Source of the DNA: Desulfobacterales bacterium
Lineage (GTDB): Bacteria; Desulfobacterota; Syntrophobacteria; B119-G9
Direction: 5' to 3'
DNA length: 6,149 nucleotides
Assembly (NCBI GenBank): GCA_026992215.1
Contig: JALXAI010000262.1
Coordinates: 1-6,149 of the forward strand
Under the pieces are notes generated by a model, which did no database searches, was not told where the DNA came from, and was given only the letters and a program-made list of their open reading frames with translations. Each line of letters begins with the position of its first letter. Position 1 is the first letter of the stretch. The translations under genes were made by a program, and so were the position numbers. Shown here piece after piece: positions 1-5,863 of this stretch.

Positions 1-530
1 ATGTGAACAACCTGTGAACGTCTCTCCAGAATTTTCAGCCGCAGCTCTTTTAGTTTCCCCACCCACAGAAGAGTAGCCCTGGGGATAGAGAATATTTTCA
101 GCATCAACCCCGTTGGAGGAGTATCTATCACTATGTAATCAACACGCGATTCCCAGGTGTCGAGAAGATCCTGTAAGGCGGAAAGCATAGCATATTCTTC
201 CATCCCTGGAGAGTGCTTCAAAACGTCGAACATGTTTTCCAGGTTTATCATCTGGAGGTAGTGATAAGTTTTTTTCATTTTCCTGGACGATTCCCTGAGA
301 AATTCCTTGAGGTAGGCATCTATATCAAATTCTTCGACGGTGAGACCCCGTGATATTTGAAACGGCCCCTTTTTCGCATCCATTCCGAAAAAGTCGAAAA
401 GATTATGTGCCGGGTCAATGGATGCAAGGAAGACTTTGTTCCCGGACCGAGCCAGGTAGGTTGAAAAACTACCAGCCAGCGTGGTTTTTCCAACCCCGCC
501 TTTTCCGAGGAAAAAGAATAATTTCTTCAT
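1..530 (-). CDS. ArsA/Get3-family P-loop ATPase, N-terminal part (runs off left edge)
   Basis: The first 176 codons of a cytosolic ATPase are visible; the C-terminus lies beyond the window. A deviant Walker A, GKGGVGKTT, occupies residues 9-17, with the signature lysine K10 and the P-loop lysine K15. DPAHN at 39-43 is the switch I-type motif of ArsA/Get3 proteins (DPAHS in Get3). YIVIDTPPTGLML at 132-144 is the Walker B/switch II region, and WVGKLKELRLKILERR follows at 156-171. These features place it with ArsA/Get3 rather than ParA, MinD or Mrp. Known members energise arsenite efflux or deliver tail-anchored membrane proteins; which job applies here cannot be told. The ATG at 528-530 overlaps the preceding stop as TGATG and has no clear Shine-Dalgarno, so translation is probably coupled to the small upstream gene. 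No arsenic genes are visible. The family call is firm; the function is open. Confidence 0.88.
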   Translation of the reverse strand, partial: MKKLFFFLGKGGVGKTTLAGSFSTYLARSGNKVFLASIDPAHNLFDFFGMDAKKGPFQISRGLTVEEFDIDAYLKEFLRESSRKMKKTYHYLQMINLENMFDVLKHSPGMEEYAMLSALQDLLDTWESRVDYIVIDTPPTGLMLKIFSIPRATLLWVGKLKELRLKILERRSQVVH

Positions 531-808
531 CAGCCAAAATCCAGAATATCGAACCAGTCGGCGAATATATCGCCCAACGTTTCCGACCTGCAGATCATGA
601 TCCTTATTTCTCTTTCCATGTAAGGAAGGAGTTTTATCCCGAGGTAGGAAGGGGGCGCAGGCATACCTGTAAGCGCCCCCAGCAGGATAAGCGCGAAGGC
701 GTTTTCGAGTTCCTTCAGTTCGGCTTCGAGAGCGCTCGTACTTCGCTCTCGAAGCCCTTGTGCGAATAGCACGAAACTTTCCTTGATTTTTTCAAGTTTA
801 TCTTTCAA
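530..808 (-). CDS. Small conserved-looking protein of unknown function between cstA and the ArsA-like ATPase
   Basis: I do not recognise a named domain. The 92-residue product has a charged, probably helical N-terminus (residues 1-36, rich in K, E and R). A hydrophobic segment, FALILLGALTGMPAPPSYLG, occupies 38-57 with a Pro-rich turn (PAPP, 50-53). An amphipathic region follows, and the tail is acidic and aromatic (DIFADWFDILDFG, 80-92). The hydrophobic part is short and broken by prolines, so a membrane span is doubtful. The start is probably TTG at 806-808, which overlaps the cstA stop as TTGA and has GGA 6 nt upstream. A GTG at 770-772 (codon 13) with AAGGA about 7 nt upstream is a real alternative and would give 80 residues. 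Its stop overlaps the ATPase start by one base. This packing suggests a role tied to its neighbours, perhaps as a partner of the ATPase; that is inference. Confidence 0.72.
   Translation of the reverse strand: MKDKLEKIKESFVLFAQGLRERSTSALEAELKELENAFALILLGALTGMPAPPSYLGIKLLPYMEREIRIMICRSETLGDIFADWFDILDFG
722..756. repeat. Perfect 13-bp inverted repeat (hairpin) inside the small gene
   Basis: Positions 722-734 (ggcttcgagagcg) and 744-756 (cgctctcgaagcc) are exact reverse complements separated by a 9-nt loop. In the operon mRNA this forms a stable GC-rich stem-loop covering roughly codons 18-29 of the small protein (GLRERSTSALEA). No T-run follows on either strand, so it does not look like an intrinsic terminator. 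It could be an RNA processing or stability element that adjusts the ratio of cstA to downstream ATPase message. That role is inference; the repeat itself is seen directly. Confidence 0.7.
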
Positions 809-2538
809 ACCTTTTCCGCTTCCAGCTGAGCTTCCAGCTCTTTTTCAGGTTTAAAGTAGTCATAAATAAGGAGCACATTCAGCGCCAGCATGACCACCAC
901 CATCACGGCCAGCACTATCGCCTTCAAAGGATCCTTGGCATAGAACGTGGGCACGGCAACGAACAGGTACCAGACCATCGCCAGAGACACGGTAACCCAC
1001 AGAAAAAGGGCAGGAATCAAGACGTTCATACCCTTGGATTTCTGCACCCTGATAACCCATGCGGCTCCTGTCATAAGCGCAATGGACGCCAGCATCTGGT
1101 TGGCCCCTCCGAATGCCGGCCAGAGCATTGTCCACGCTCCGCTCCAGGCAAGACCGATGCCGATGGCAGCAGGTATCGTCGATGCAACCCATCTGTTGGT
1201 GATAAAATCGTAGAGTCCCCGGGATTTGTCTTTGAGAGGCTCAAATATCTCCGCGAAGGTGTACCTCGCAAGCCTGTTTGTCGTATCAAGGGTGGTCATG
1301 GCAAAAGAAGCGACCCACATGGAAGCAAGAATCACAAGAAATCCCTTGGGAAGGTGCAACACCATGTGCGATACTTCCGCATAGGACTTGGAAAAAATGC
1401 CGATGGGCCCTCCTACCGACTTGGCGGCTCCAATGTAATTCTTGGCAAAACTTGCCGCTCCGCTGGTAAGAAGCGTAGCCTTCTCGGGGGAAAGCACGGA
1501 AAGACCGTACGTACTGATGGCCACAACAACGATGGTGGACAGAAAACCTTCTGTCAGCATCCCACCGTAGCCAATAAAAAGACCGTCTCTTTCTGACGAA
1601 ATCTGTTTCGACGTGGTACCCGAGGCCACAATGGCATGAAATCCAGAAAGAGAACCACAGGCCACAATCAGCGGAATGACAGGCCAGAACGGCGTTGCCT
1701 TGCCGGCTATTATAGGTGCGCTGTAGACCGTAACCGCCGGGATCTTTACCGATGAGAACGCAAAAAGCATCGAAACACCGCCAATTATCAACCCGCCCAC
1801 AAGGAGCCATGCATTGAGGTAATCACGTGGCTGCAATAAAACATGGACGGGAATAGATGCAGCAATGATGATATAGAAGAAAAACACTATCATCCATGTT
1901 TTATAGCTGGCAGGGAGAGGTACTTTTTCTCCCAGGACAATGGACAGGATTAAAAGGATTATCCCGATTATCGTGGCAAGCTTGAAGTCCATTTTTACCT
2001 TGTACATCAAGTAGCCAAGGATAAATGCCGAAAATATCTTGAAAATATACGCCGTGGGCACTGCCGGCTGCTTAACGTAAAGTTTCCCCAGCACGGCGCC
2101 AAAGGCAGCCACGACAAGTATGAGTACAAAAAAGATGAACCAGGCAAACACGTACCCCGTTCTCTTCTTGATAACCTTGCCAGCAATCCATTGAACTGAA
2201 TGACCGTCGTAGCGAACCGAGGACATCAAAGAAAGGTAATCATGCACTGCGCCGATAAAGATGTTTCCCAACCACACCCATAACAGCGCCGGAAGCCATC
2301 CCCACGCAAGAGCTATTGCCGGACCAACTATCGGTGCTGCCCCTGCCACCGAGGCAAAATGATGACCGAAGAGCACGTACTTGTTGGCCGGGACGAAATC
2401 AACCCCGTCGTAGAGGCGCTTGGATGGCACTTCAGCGTCGGACTCCCTCACCACATCCTTTCTTAGGTACCTGCCGTAGGTATGATACAGAACCACATAA
2501 AGCAGCACCCCCACGGCAATAAGAATCGTAGAATTCAT
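805..2538 (-). CDS. cstA: CstA carbon-starvation family membrane transporter
   Basis: A 577-residue polytopic inner-membrane protein of the CstA/BtsT family. E. coli members take up pyruvate and have been linked to peptide use in starvation; the substrate here is not shown. Family motifs run in order: PANKYVLFGHHFASVAGAAP at 50-69, GAVHDYLSL at 96-104, RYDGHS at 109-114, SGFHAIVASGTTSKQISSERD at 298-318, TTLDTTNRLARY at 415-426 and LWPAFGGANQMLASIALM at 472-489. About 14 or more hydrophobic segments are visible, and the C-terminal tail is charged (EKELEAQLEAEK). It is shorter than the roughly 700-residue E. coli CstA, mostly at the C-terminus, but has all core motifs. The ATG at 2536-2538 is chosen because AAGGAGGTG sits just upstream and MNSTILIAVGVLLY begins the first membrane helix. 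It is the first gene of an operon with the small protein and the ArsA-like ATPase, overlapping the former by 4 bp. Confidence 0.95.
   Translation of the reverse strand: MNSTILIAVGVLLYVVLYHTYGRYLRKDVVRESDAEVPSKRLYDGVDFVPANKYVLFGHHFASVAGAAPIVGPAIALAWGWLPALLWVWLGNIFIGAVHDYLSLMSSVRYDGHSVQWIAGKVIKKRTGYVFAWFIFFVLILVVAAFGAVLGKLYVKQPAVPTAYIFKIFSAFILGYLMYKVKMDFKLATIIGIILLILSIVLGEKVPLPASYKTWMIVFFFYIIIAASIPVHVLLQPRDYLNAWLLVGGLIIGGVSMLFAFSSVKIPAVTVYSAPIIAGKATPFWPVIPLIVACGSLSGFHAIVASGTTSKQISSERDGLFIGYGGMLTEGFLSTIVVVAISTYGLSVLSPEKATLLTSGAASFAKNYIGAAKSVGGPIGIFSKSYAEVSHMVLHLPKGFLVILASMWVASFAMTTLDTTNRLARYTFAEIFEPLKDKSRGLYDFITNRWVASTIPAAIGIGLAWSGAWTMLWPAFGGANQMLASIALMTGAAWVIRVQKSKGMNVLIPALFLWVTVSLAMVWYLFVAVPTFYAKDPLKAIVLAVMVVVMLALNVLLIYDYFKPEKELEAQLEAEKV
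817..841. repeat. Short tandem direct repeat at the cstA 3' end
   Basis: Two adjacent 12-bp units (gcttccagctga at 818-829 and gcttccagctct at 830-841) differ at two positions. They encode the LEAQLEA portion of the charged C-terminal tail of CstA. This is probably a small slippage duplication in a helix-forming tail, with no evident regulatory role. Confidence 0.5.
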
Positions 2539-2542
2539 AACG

Positions 2543-2551
2543 CACCTCCTT
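2543..2551 (-). promoter_or_regulatory. Strong ribosome binding site that fixes the cstA start
   Basis: On the minus strand the sequence reads AAGGAGGTG, a near-perfect anti-16S match, with its GGAGG core 6 nt before the ATG at 2536-2538. The frame stays open for 27 more codons to an ATG at 2619, but that ATG lacks such a site. The shorter start is therefore preferred. Confidence 0.85.
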
Positions 2552-2607
2552 CGCAAAAAGGCTATTAGGTATGAAGAAGCAAAAAAAAGATGTGCCTGTA
2601 TTCCGTG

Positions 2608-2636
2608 TGAATAACTCATAATCAGGAATAAATCAA
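2608..2636 (-). promoter_or_regulatory. Candidate sigma70-type promoter for the cstA operon
   Basis: On the minus strand, TTGATT (2636-2631) is followed after exactly 17 nt by TATTCA (2613-2608). The -35 matches consensus at four of six positions and the -10 at three of six, so this is a weak promoter that could depend on an activator. Its spacing and its place about 70 nt upstream of the start codon are sensible. The resulting leader would include a T8 run at 2588-2581. Prediction by eye only. Confidence 0.35.
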
Positions 2637-2659
2637 TGAACTTTGGTTAAAAAGTTCAT
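2636..2659. promoter_or_regulatory. Operator-like 9-6-9 palindrome in the divergent intergenic region
   Basis: Arms atgaacttt (2636-2644) and aaagttcat (2651-2659) are perfect reverse complements with a 6-bp spacer (ggttaa). The element touches the candidate cstA -35 box and is centred roughly 46 bp upstream of the inferred cstA transcription start. That position would suit an activator or a repressor. It lies farther from the pit promoter but could serve both directions. It does not match Fur, LexA, CRP or Pho box patterns that I know. A transcription-factor site is inferred; the palindrome is seen directly. Confidence 0.5.
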
Positions 2660-2695
2660 ATTTCACAAAACTCTTTCTTCCACGGCTATTTCCTG

Positions 2696-2724
2696 TTGCA
2701 CTATATTTCTAACCTTGCTATTTT
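2696..2724 (+). promoter_or_regulatory. Candidate promoter for the pit operon
   Basis: TTGCAC (2696-2701) and TATTTT (2719-2724) are separated by 17 nt, about 50 bp upstream of the pit ATG. The -35 matches consensus at three of six positions and the -10 at four of six. No convincing Pho box overlaps it, so phosphate control through PhoB is not supported by sequence. Prediction by eye only. Confidence 0.35.
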
Positions 2725-2772
2725 ACAGCCGCACAAAGCAAAAGCCAGCCACCATTTCACGGGGAAGAGAAA

Positions 2773-4038
2773 ATGATTTCTACTGATACGATCATACTGT
2801 GCATTGCCACTCTCATCGGGTTTTACATGGCTGCAAACATAGGTGCCAATGATCTTGCCAACGCCATGGGCACGTCCGTGGGCTCCAAAGCCATTACTCT
2901 GAAACAGGCGGTACTTATATCGGTAATCGCAAACCTTATGGGAGCAGTTCTTGCCGGGTCCCATGTCACCGAAACCCTTCGCAAGGGAATAATAGATCCA
3001 AACCTCCTGGCGGGAACACCTGAAAAGTTCATGCTGGGCATGTTTGCCGCGCTTCTTGCAGCCGGAATATGGGTCCACATCGCAACGGTTTTTGGTCAGC
3101 CCGTTTCCACGACTCACTCCGTGGTGGGAGCCGTTGTTGGGTTCGGTATTGTAAGCGTGGGGTTCGGGGCTATTGAGTGGGGAAAGGTTGTTTCCATAGT
3201 GATCAGCTGGATCATTTCCCCAATCTTCGGTGGGCTGGTTGCCGGCGGGATATATATGCTGGTCAGGAGAAAAATCCTGGAATCGGATTCACCCGGGGAT
3301 GCCGCCATAAAATTCGCCCCTTTCCTGGTCTTCCTGGTATTTATCGTTTTAACTCTTTCCCTTATTTACAAAGGCCTCAAGAATCTCCACCTCGATTTCA
3401 ACTTTTACAGCGCTTTTTTAATTGCCATTGGCGTGGGTCTGCTGGCAGCTTTAATCAGCCGCTGGATTTTCTCTTGCATAGATTTCGAATCGAGACAGTG
3501 CAGGTTGACCATTGGAGCCGGCGGACACCTGGTTACGGAATCGCTTTTCGCTTACCTTCAGATTATGACGGCATGTTACGTGGCCTTTGCTCACGGCGCC
3601 AACGATGTTGCCAATGCCGTTGGTCCTCTTGCCGCAATATTTGCGGTGGTAAAAACAAAAACTGTCGCCGCCCAGGTCCAGGTGCCACTATGGATGCTTG
3701 CCATCGGCGGAATAGCGGTGGGTGGAGGACTCTTTGCCTTTGGAACCAGGGTTATGGAAACGATCGGGAAAAATATCACGGAGATCACCCCGGTAAGAGG
3801 CTTTTGCGCGGAATTCGGAGCCGCCACCACCATTCTCATCTGCTCCCGAATGGGGCTTCCCATCTCTACCACCCACGTTCTCGTGGGATCGGTGGTTGGC
3901 ATAGGTGTCGTAAGGGGCATGGAAGCGCTGGACCTGAGACTGGTCAAGTACATTCTGGTTTCCTGGTTCGTAACCTTGCCTTTTACCATGATTTTAGCAA
4001 TAATAATCTATGAAGCGTTGTTGCACGCTTTCTTTTAG
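2773..4038 (+). CDS. pit: PiT-family inorganic phosphate permease
   Basis: A 421-residue inner-membrane transporter that imports inorganic phosphate by cation symport (PiT/PHO4 family, the family of eukaryotic SLC20). The internal duplication typical of the family is clear. The first repeat has GANDLANAMGTS at 24-35 and QPVSTTHS at 109-116; the second has HGANDVANAVGPL at 274-286 and GLPISTTH at 361-368. The aspartates of the two GAND motifs (D27, D278) are family-conserved. SVGSKAITLKQA and ETLRKGIIDP near the N-terminus resemble the eukaryotic Na+-coupled PiT proteins more than E. coli PitA, so the coupling ion may be Na+; that is inference. A soluble loop separates the halves and is short compared with the eukaryotic proteins. 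The ATG is preceded by GGGGAAGAG. The accessory gene follows after 26 bp, in the same transcription unit. Confidence 0.95.
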   Translation: MISTDTIILCIATLIGFYMAANIGANDLANAMGTSVGSKAITLKQAVLISVIANLMGAVLAGSHVTETLRKGIIDPNLLAGTPEKFMLGMFAALLAAGIWVHIATVFGQPVSTTHSVVGAVVGFGIVSVGFGAIEWGKVVSIVISWIISPIFGGLVAGGIYMLVRRKILESDSPGDAAIKFAPFLVFLVFIVLTLSLIYKGLKNLHLDFNFYSAFLIAIGVGLLAALISRWIFSCIDFESRQCRLTIGAGGHLVTESLFAYLQIMTACYVAFAHGANDVANAVGPLAAIFAVVKTKTVAAQVQVPLWMLAIGGIAVGGGLFAFGTRVMETIGKNITEITPVRGFCAEFGAATTILICSRMGLPISTTHVLVGSVVGIGVVRGMEALDLRLVKYILVSWFVTLPFTMILAIIIYEALLHAFF

Positions 4039-4054
4039 AAACACACGAGTCGAC

Positions 4055-4060
4055 GGAGGA
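4055..4060 (+). promoter_or_regulatory. Ribosome binding site supporting the GTG start of the DUF47 gene
   Basis: GGAGGA lies 4 nt before the GTG at 4065-4067. This supports the non-ATG start and independent translation initiation within the pit operon. No competing ATG in frame gives a complete family N-terminus. Confidence 0.75.
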
Positions 4061-4064
4061 CAAA

Positions 4065-4730
4065 GTGCGAGGATCTTTGGTACAGCTGTTTTACAAAACT
4101 CCTTTTGAAAACCTTTTAAAGCACGCTGAAAAGGTAAAGCTATGCGCTCAAATGCTGCTGAAGGCTGCCGAGTACTACATAAGAGGTGATATCGAGAAGT
4201 TCGACGAGATGACCGAGCAGGTTGCTCTGCTCGAAAGCAGTGCCGATCAATTGAAAAGGAACATTCGAAATCATCTGCCCCGAGGCCTGTTGATGCCGGT
4301 GGAGAAATTCCAGTTCCTGGAATATCTCAGGGAGCAGGACAAGGTTCTGGACAAGGTGGAAGAGGCGCTCTACTGGCTTTCATATCGTCCTCCGGACCTG
4401 CCCGAGGGAATCGCGGAAGAGTTACTTGACCTTGTAAAAGGTGTGGTTGCTCCGATAGAAAAACTGGCACAGCTCACCGAGGAAGCGTGGAATTACTTCC
4501 GAAACGGCAGGGAACAGGACAGGATACTGGTAAAAAAGAGTGTTCGTGACATCAGCCAGTGGGAGAACGAAGCAGATCTCCTGGAACGCGAACTGATAAA
4601 AAGGATATTTGAGGAAGTACCTGAACCACTCAAGGCTTTTCACCTCATCAAGCTGATCGGCATCATCGGGCAGATAGCCGATCACGCGCAGAATGCCGGA
4701 GATCGTATGAGAGCTATGGTAGCAAAGTAA
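4065..4730 (+). CDS. DUF47 family PhoU-like Pit accessory protein
   Basis: A 221-residue, all-helical cytosolic protein of the DUF47/TIGR00153 family, related to PhoU and commonly encoded next to Pit permeases, whose activity it is thought to modulate. Length is normal for the family. Recognisable segments are the first-bundle ESSADQLKRNIRNHLPRG (57-74), LMPVEKFQFLEYLREQDKVLD (76-96), ENEADLLERELIKRIF (167-182) and the C-terminal IADHAQNAGDRMR (204-216). The E-x3-D pairs at E57/D61 and E167/D171 match the metal-binding pattern known in PhoU proteins; metal binding here is inferred. GTG is the start, preceded by GGAGGA. The gene follows pit by 26 bp, and its stop lies only 7 bp from the stop of the convergent histidine kinase. 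Confidence 0.93.
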   Translation: MRGSLVQLFYKTPFENLLKHAEKVKLCAQMLLKAAEYYIRGDIEKFDEMTEQVALLESSADQLKRNIRNHLPRGLLMPVEKFQFLEYLREQDKVLDKVEEALYWLSYRPPDLPEGIAEELLDLVKGVVAPIEKLAQLTEEAWNYFRNGREQDRILVKKSVRDISQWENEADLLERELIKRIFEEVPEPLKAFHLIKLIGIIGQIADHAQNAGDRMRAMVAK

Positions 4731-4737
4731 AAGATTG

Positions 4738-5853
4738 TTAACGCGGATTTGAGTTTTCCTGATTCGTATTGCTGCCAGCGGCAAGGGGTATCGTAACTCT
4801 GAAGATCGTCCCCTTGCCTTTTTTGCTATCCAGGGACAGAGAACATCCCGGGTGTTGATCAATGATGCTTTTAGATATGGAAAGGCCAAGTCCTGTACCG
4901 TACCTCTTGGTTGTGAAAAACGGGGAGAAAACCCTTTCTTTGTATTCTTCCGGTATCCCGGGACCATTGTCGGTTATTCGAATTTCCACGTAGCTGCCAT
5001 GCTTCTTAGATTCAATTCGCAGCACCCCTCCCTCTTCAAGAGCCTCAATACCGTTTCTTACCAGATTTAAAAAAACCTGCTTTATCTTTTCCCGATCCCC
5101 TTCTACCAGTGCTTCACCTGAATCCGTGTTAAGGATAATATCTATGTTCTTGCTTTTGCAGTCATCCATGGCCAGCAGGTAGAGTTCCTTCAGGAGCGCG
5201 TTCACATCAAAAACAGAAAAATGAATTTCCTTGGGAATGTACAGCTCTTTTAGCTCCGCTAGAAGGCTTTCAAGGCGTTCTACTTCTTCAAGTATAATAT
5301 CAAGCTTGGCCGCACTCTTGTGGTCTTTTACGGCCTTTTTGACCTGCCTGGTAAAGCCGCCTATCAGCATCAGGGGATTTTTTATTTCGTGAACAATCTC
5401 TGCCACCAGCTGCCCAAGGGCTGCCAGCCTTTCGGACCTCAAAACCCTGTCATGACACGCCCGAAGATCACTAATATCTTTTATTATGGCGGTAAAATAG
5501 TGTTTTCCGTTCAGTACCGCCACGGAAAACGAAAAAACAACCGGAACAGCTTCTCCACCCTTCCGGGTAATTACGAACTCTTTTTCCTGGTGCGTAAGTT
5601 TTTCTTTCCCGCTTTTTAAGTACCTGCGTACTGCTTCCCTGTGCCCTTGACGGCAGTCGCCTCCCAGAATAACATCAAGGCTCCGGCCAATCACCTCGCT
5701 TCTTTCAAATCCGAAAAGTCGCTCGGCAGCCCTGTTGAAAAACAAGATTCGCTGGTTCTCATCAATGGTGACAAACGCTTCCGTGGTATTCTCAATGGCA
5801 AGTTTCAGAATCTCCAGCTCATCTTCTCTATACTTGCTCTCTGCCGGCTCCAT
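4738..5853 (-). CDS. Soluble PAS-domain sensor histidine kinase
   Basis: A 371-residue two-component sensor with no signal peptide or membrane segment, so it should sense a cytoplasmic signal. A PAS domain spans about 14-130 (ENTTEAFVTIDENQRILFFN, residues 21-40, then RAAERLFGF) and ends in the linker DISDLRACHDRVLRSERLA. A HisKA dimerisation domain has VHEIKNP with phospho-accepting H155. An HATPase_c domain carries the N box NLVRNGIEAL (N267), the G1 box DNGPGI (295-300), the F box FSPFFTTK (309-316) and the G2 box GTGLGLSIS (319-327). All catalytic boxes are intact. The ligand of the PAS domain is unknown; four cysteines (67, 133, 232, 337) are present, with no obvious cofactor motif. No receiver domain is fused, and no response regulator gene is visible. 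It lies 10 bp downstream of the flavin reductase gene and is probably co-transcribed with it. The ribosome site is weak (AGG, 9 nt before ATG). Confidence 0.93.
   Translation of the reverse strand: MEPAESKYREDELEILKLAIENTTEAFVTIDENQRILFFNRAAERLFGFERSEVIGRSLDVILGGDCRQGHREAVRRYLKSGKEKLTHQEKEFVITRKGGEAVPVVFSFSVAVLNGKHYFTAIIKDISDLRACHDRVLRSERLAALGQLVAEIVHEIKNPLMLIGGFTRQVKKAVKDHKSAAKLDIILEEVERLESLLAELKELYIPKEIHFSVFDVNALLKELYLLAMDDCKSKNIDIILNTDSGEALVEGDREKIKQVFLNLVRNGIEALEEGGVLRIESKKHGSYVEIRITDNGPGIPEEYKERVFSPFFTTKRYGTGLGLSISKSIIDQHPGCSLSLDSKKGKGTIFRVTIPLAAGSNTNQENSNPR
4780..4824 (+). terminator. Candidate intrinsic terminator of the pit operon, inside the convergent kinase gene
   Basis: Arms ggcaagggg (4780-4788) and ccccttgcc (4810-4818) pair perfectly over 9 bp around a 21-nt loop. 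They are followed directly by six T residues (4819-4824) on the plus strand. The position, 50 bp after the DUF47 stop, and the polarity fit termination of the pit operon. The element overlaps the last codons of the histidine kinase, and the long loop lowers confidence. Confidence 0.5.
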
Positions 5854-5863
5854 AATAAGTGGC

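Noticed and set aside
2579..2599. A sigma54-like arrangement on the minus strand (GGCAC ... TTGC) upstream of cstA.
   Set aside because: The GG and GC elements are 14 nt apart rather than the 10 nt needed for a -24/-12 promoter.
2539..2619. A 27-codon in-frame upstream extension of cstA to an ATG at 2619.
   Set aside because: It lacks a good ribosome site, would start upstream of the predicted transcription start, and precedes a start with a near-perfect AAGGAGGTG at the correct distance and a typical CstA N-terminus.
2605..2622. A CRP-like half site (TGTGA) upstream of cstA, of interest because E. coli cstA is CRP-controlled.
   Set aside because: The second half is poor and at the wrong spacing (TCATA after 5 nt instead of TCACA after 6), so a CRP site is not supported.
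2692..2712. A possible Pho box (CTGTTGC followed by TATTTCT) over the pit promoter.
   Set aside because: The second repeat does not match CTGTCAT and the first matches only partly.
3177..4013. A long open frame of 278 codons overlapping the pit gene on the same strand.
   Set aside because: It lies wholly within pit in another frame, has an Arg, Cys, His and Pro-rich composition typical of shadow frames, and matches no family I know. Similar open frames overlapping cstA (for example 1286-1810 minus) are rejected for the same reason.
4654..4684. An 8-bp inverted repeat (tgatcggc / gccgatca, 15-nt loop) near the 3' end of the DUF47 gene.
   Set aside because: It lies in conserved coding sequence, and no T-run follows it on either strand, so it is not supported as a terminator for either convergent gene.
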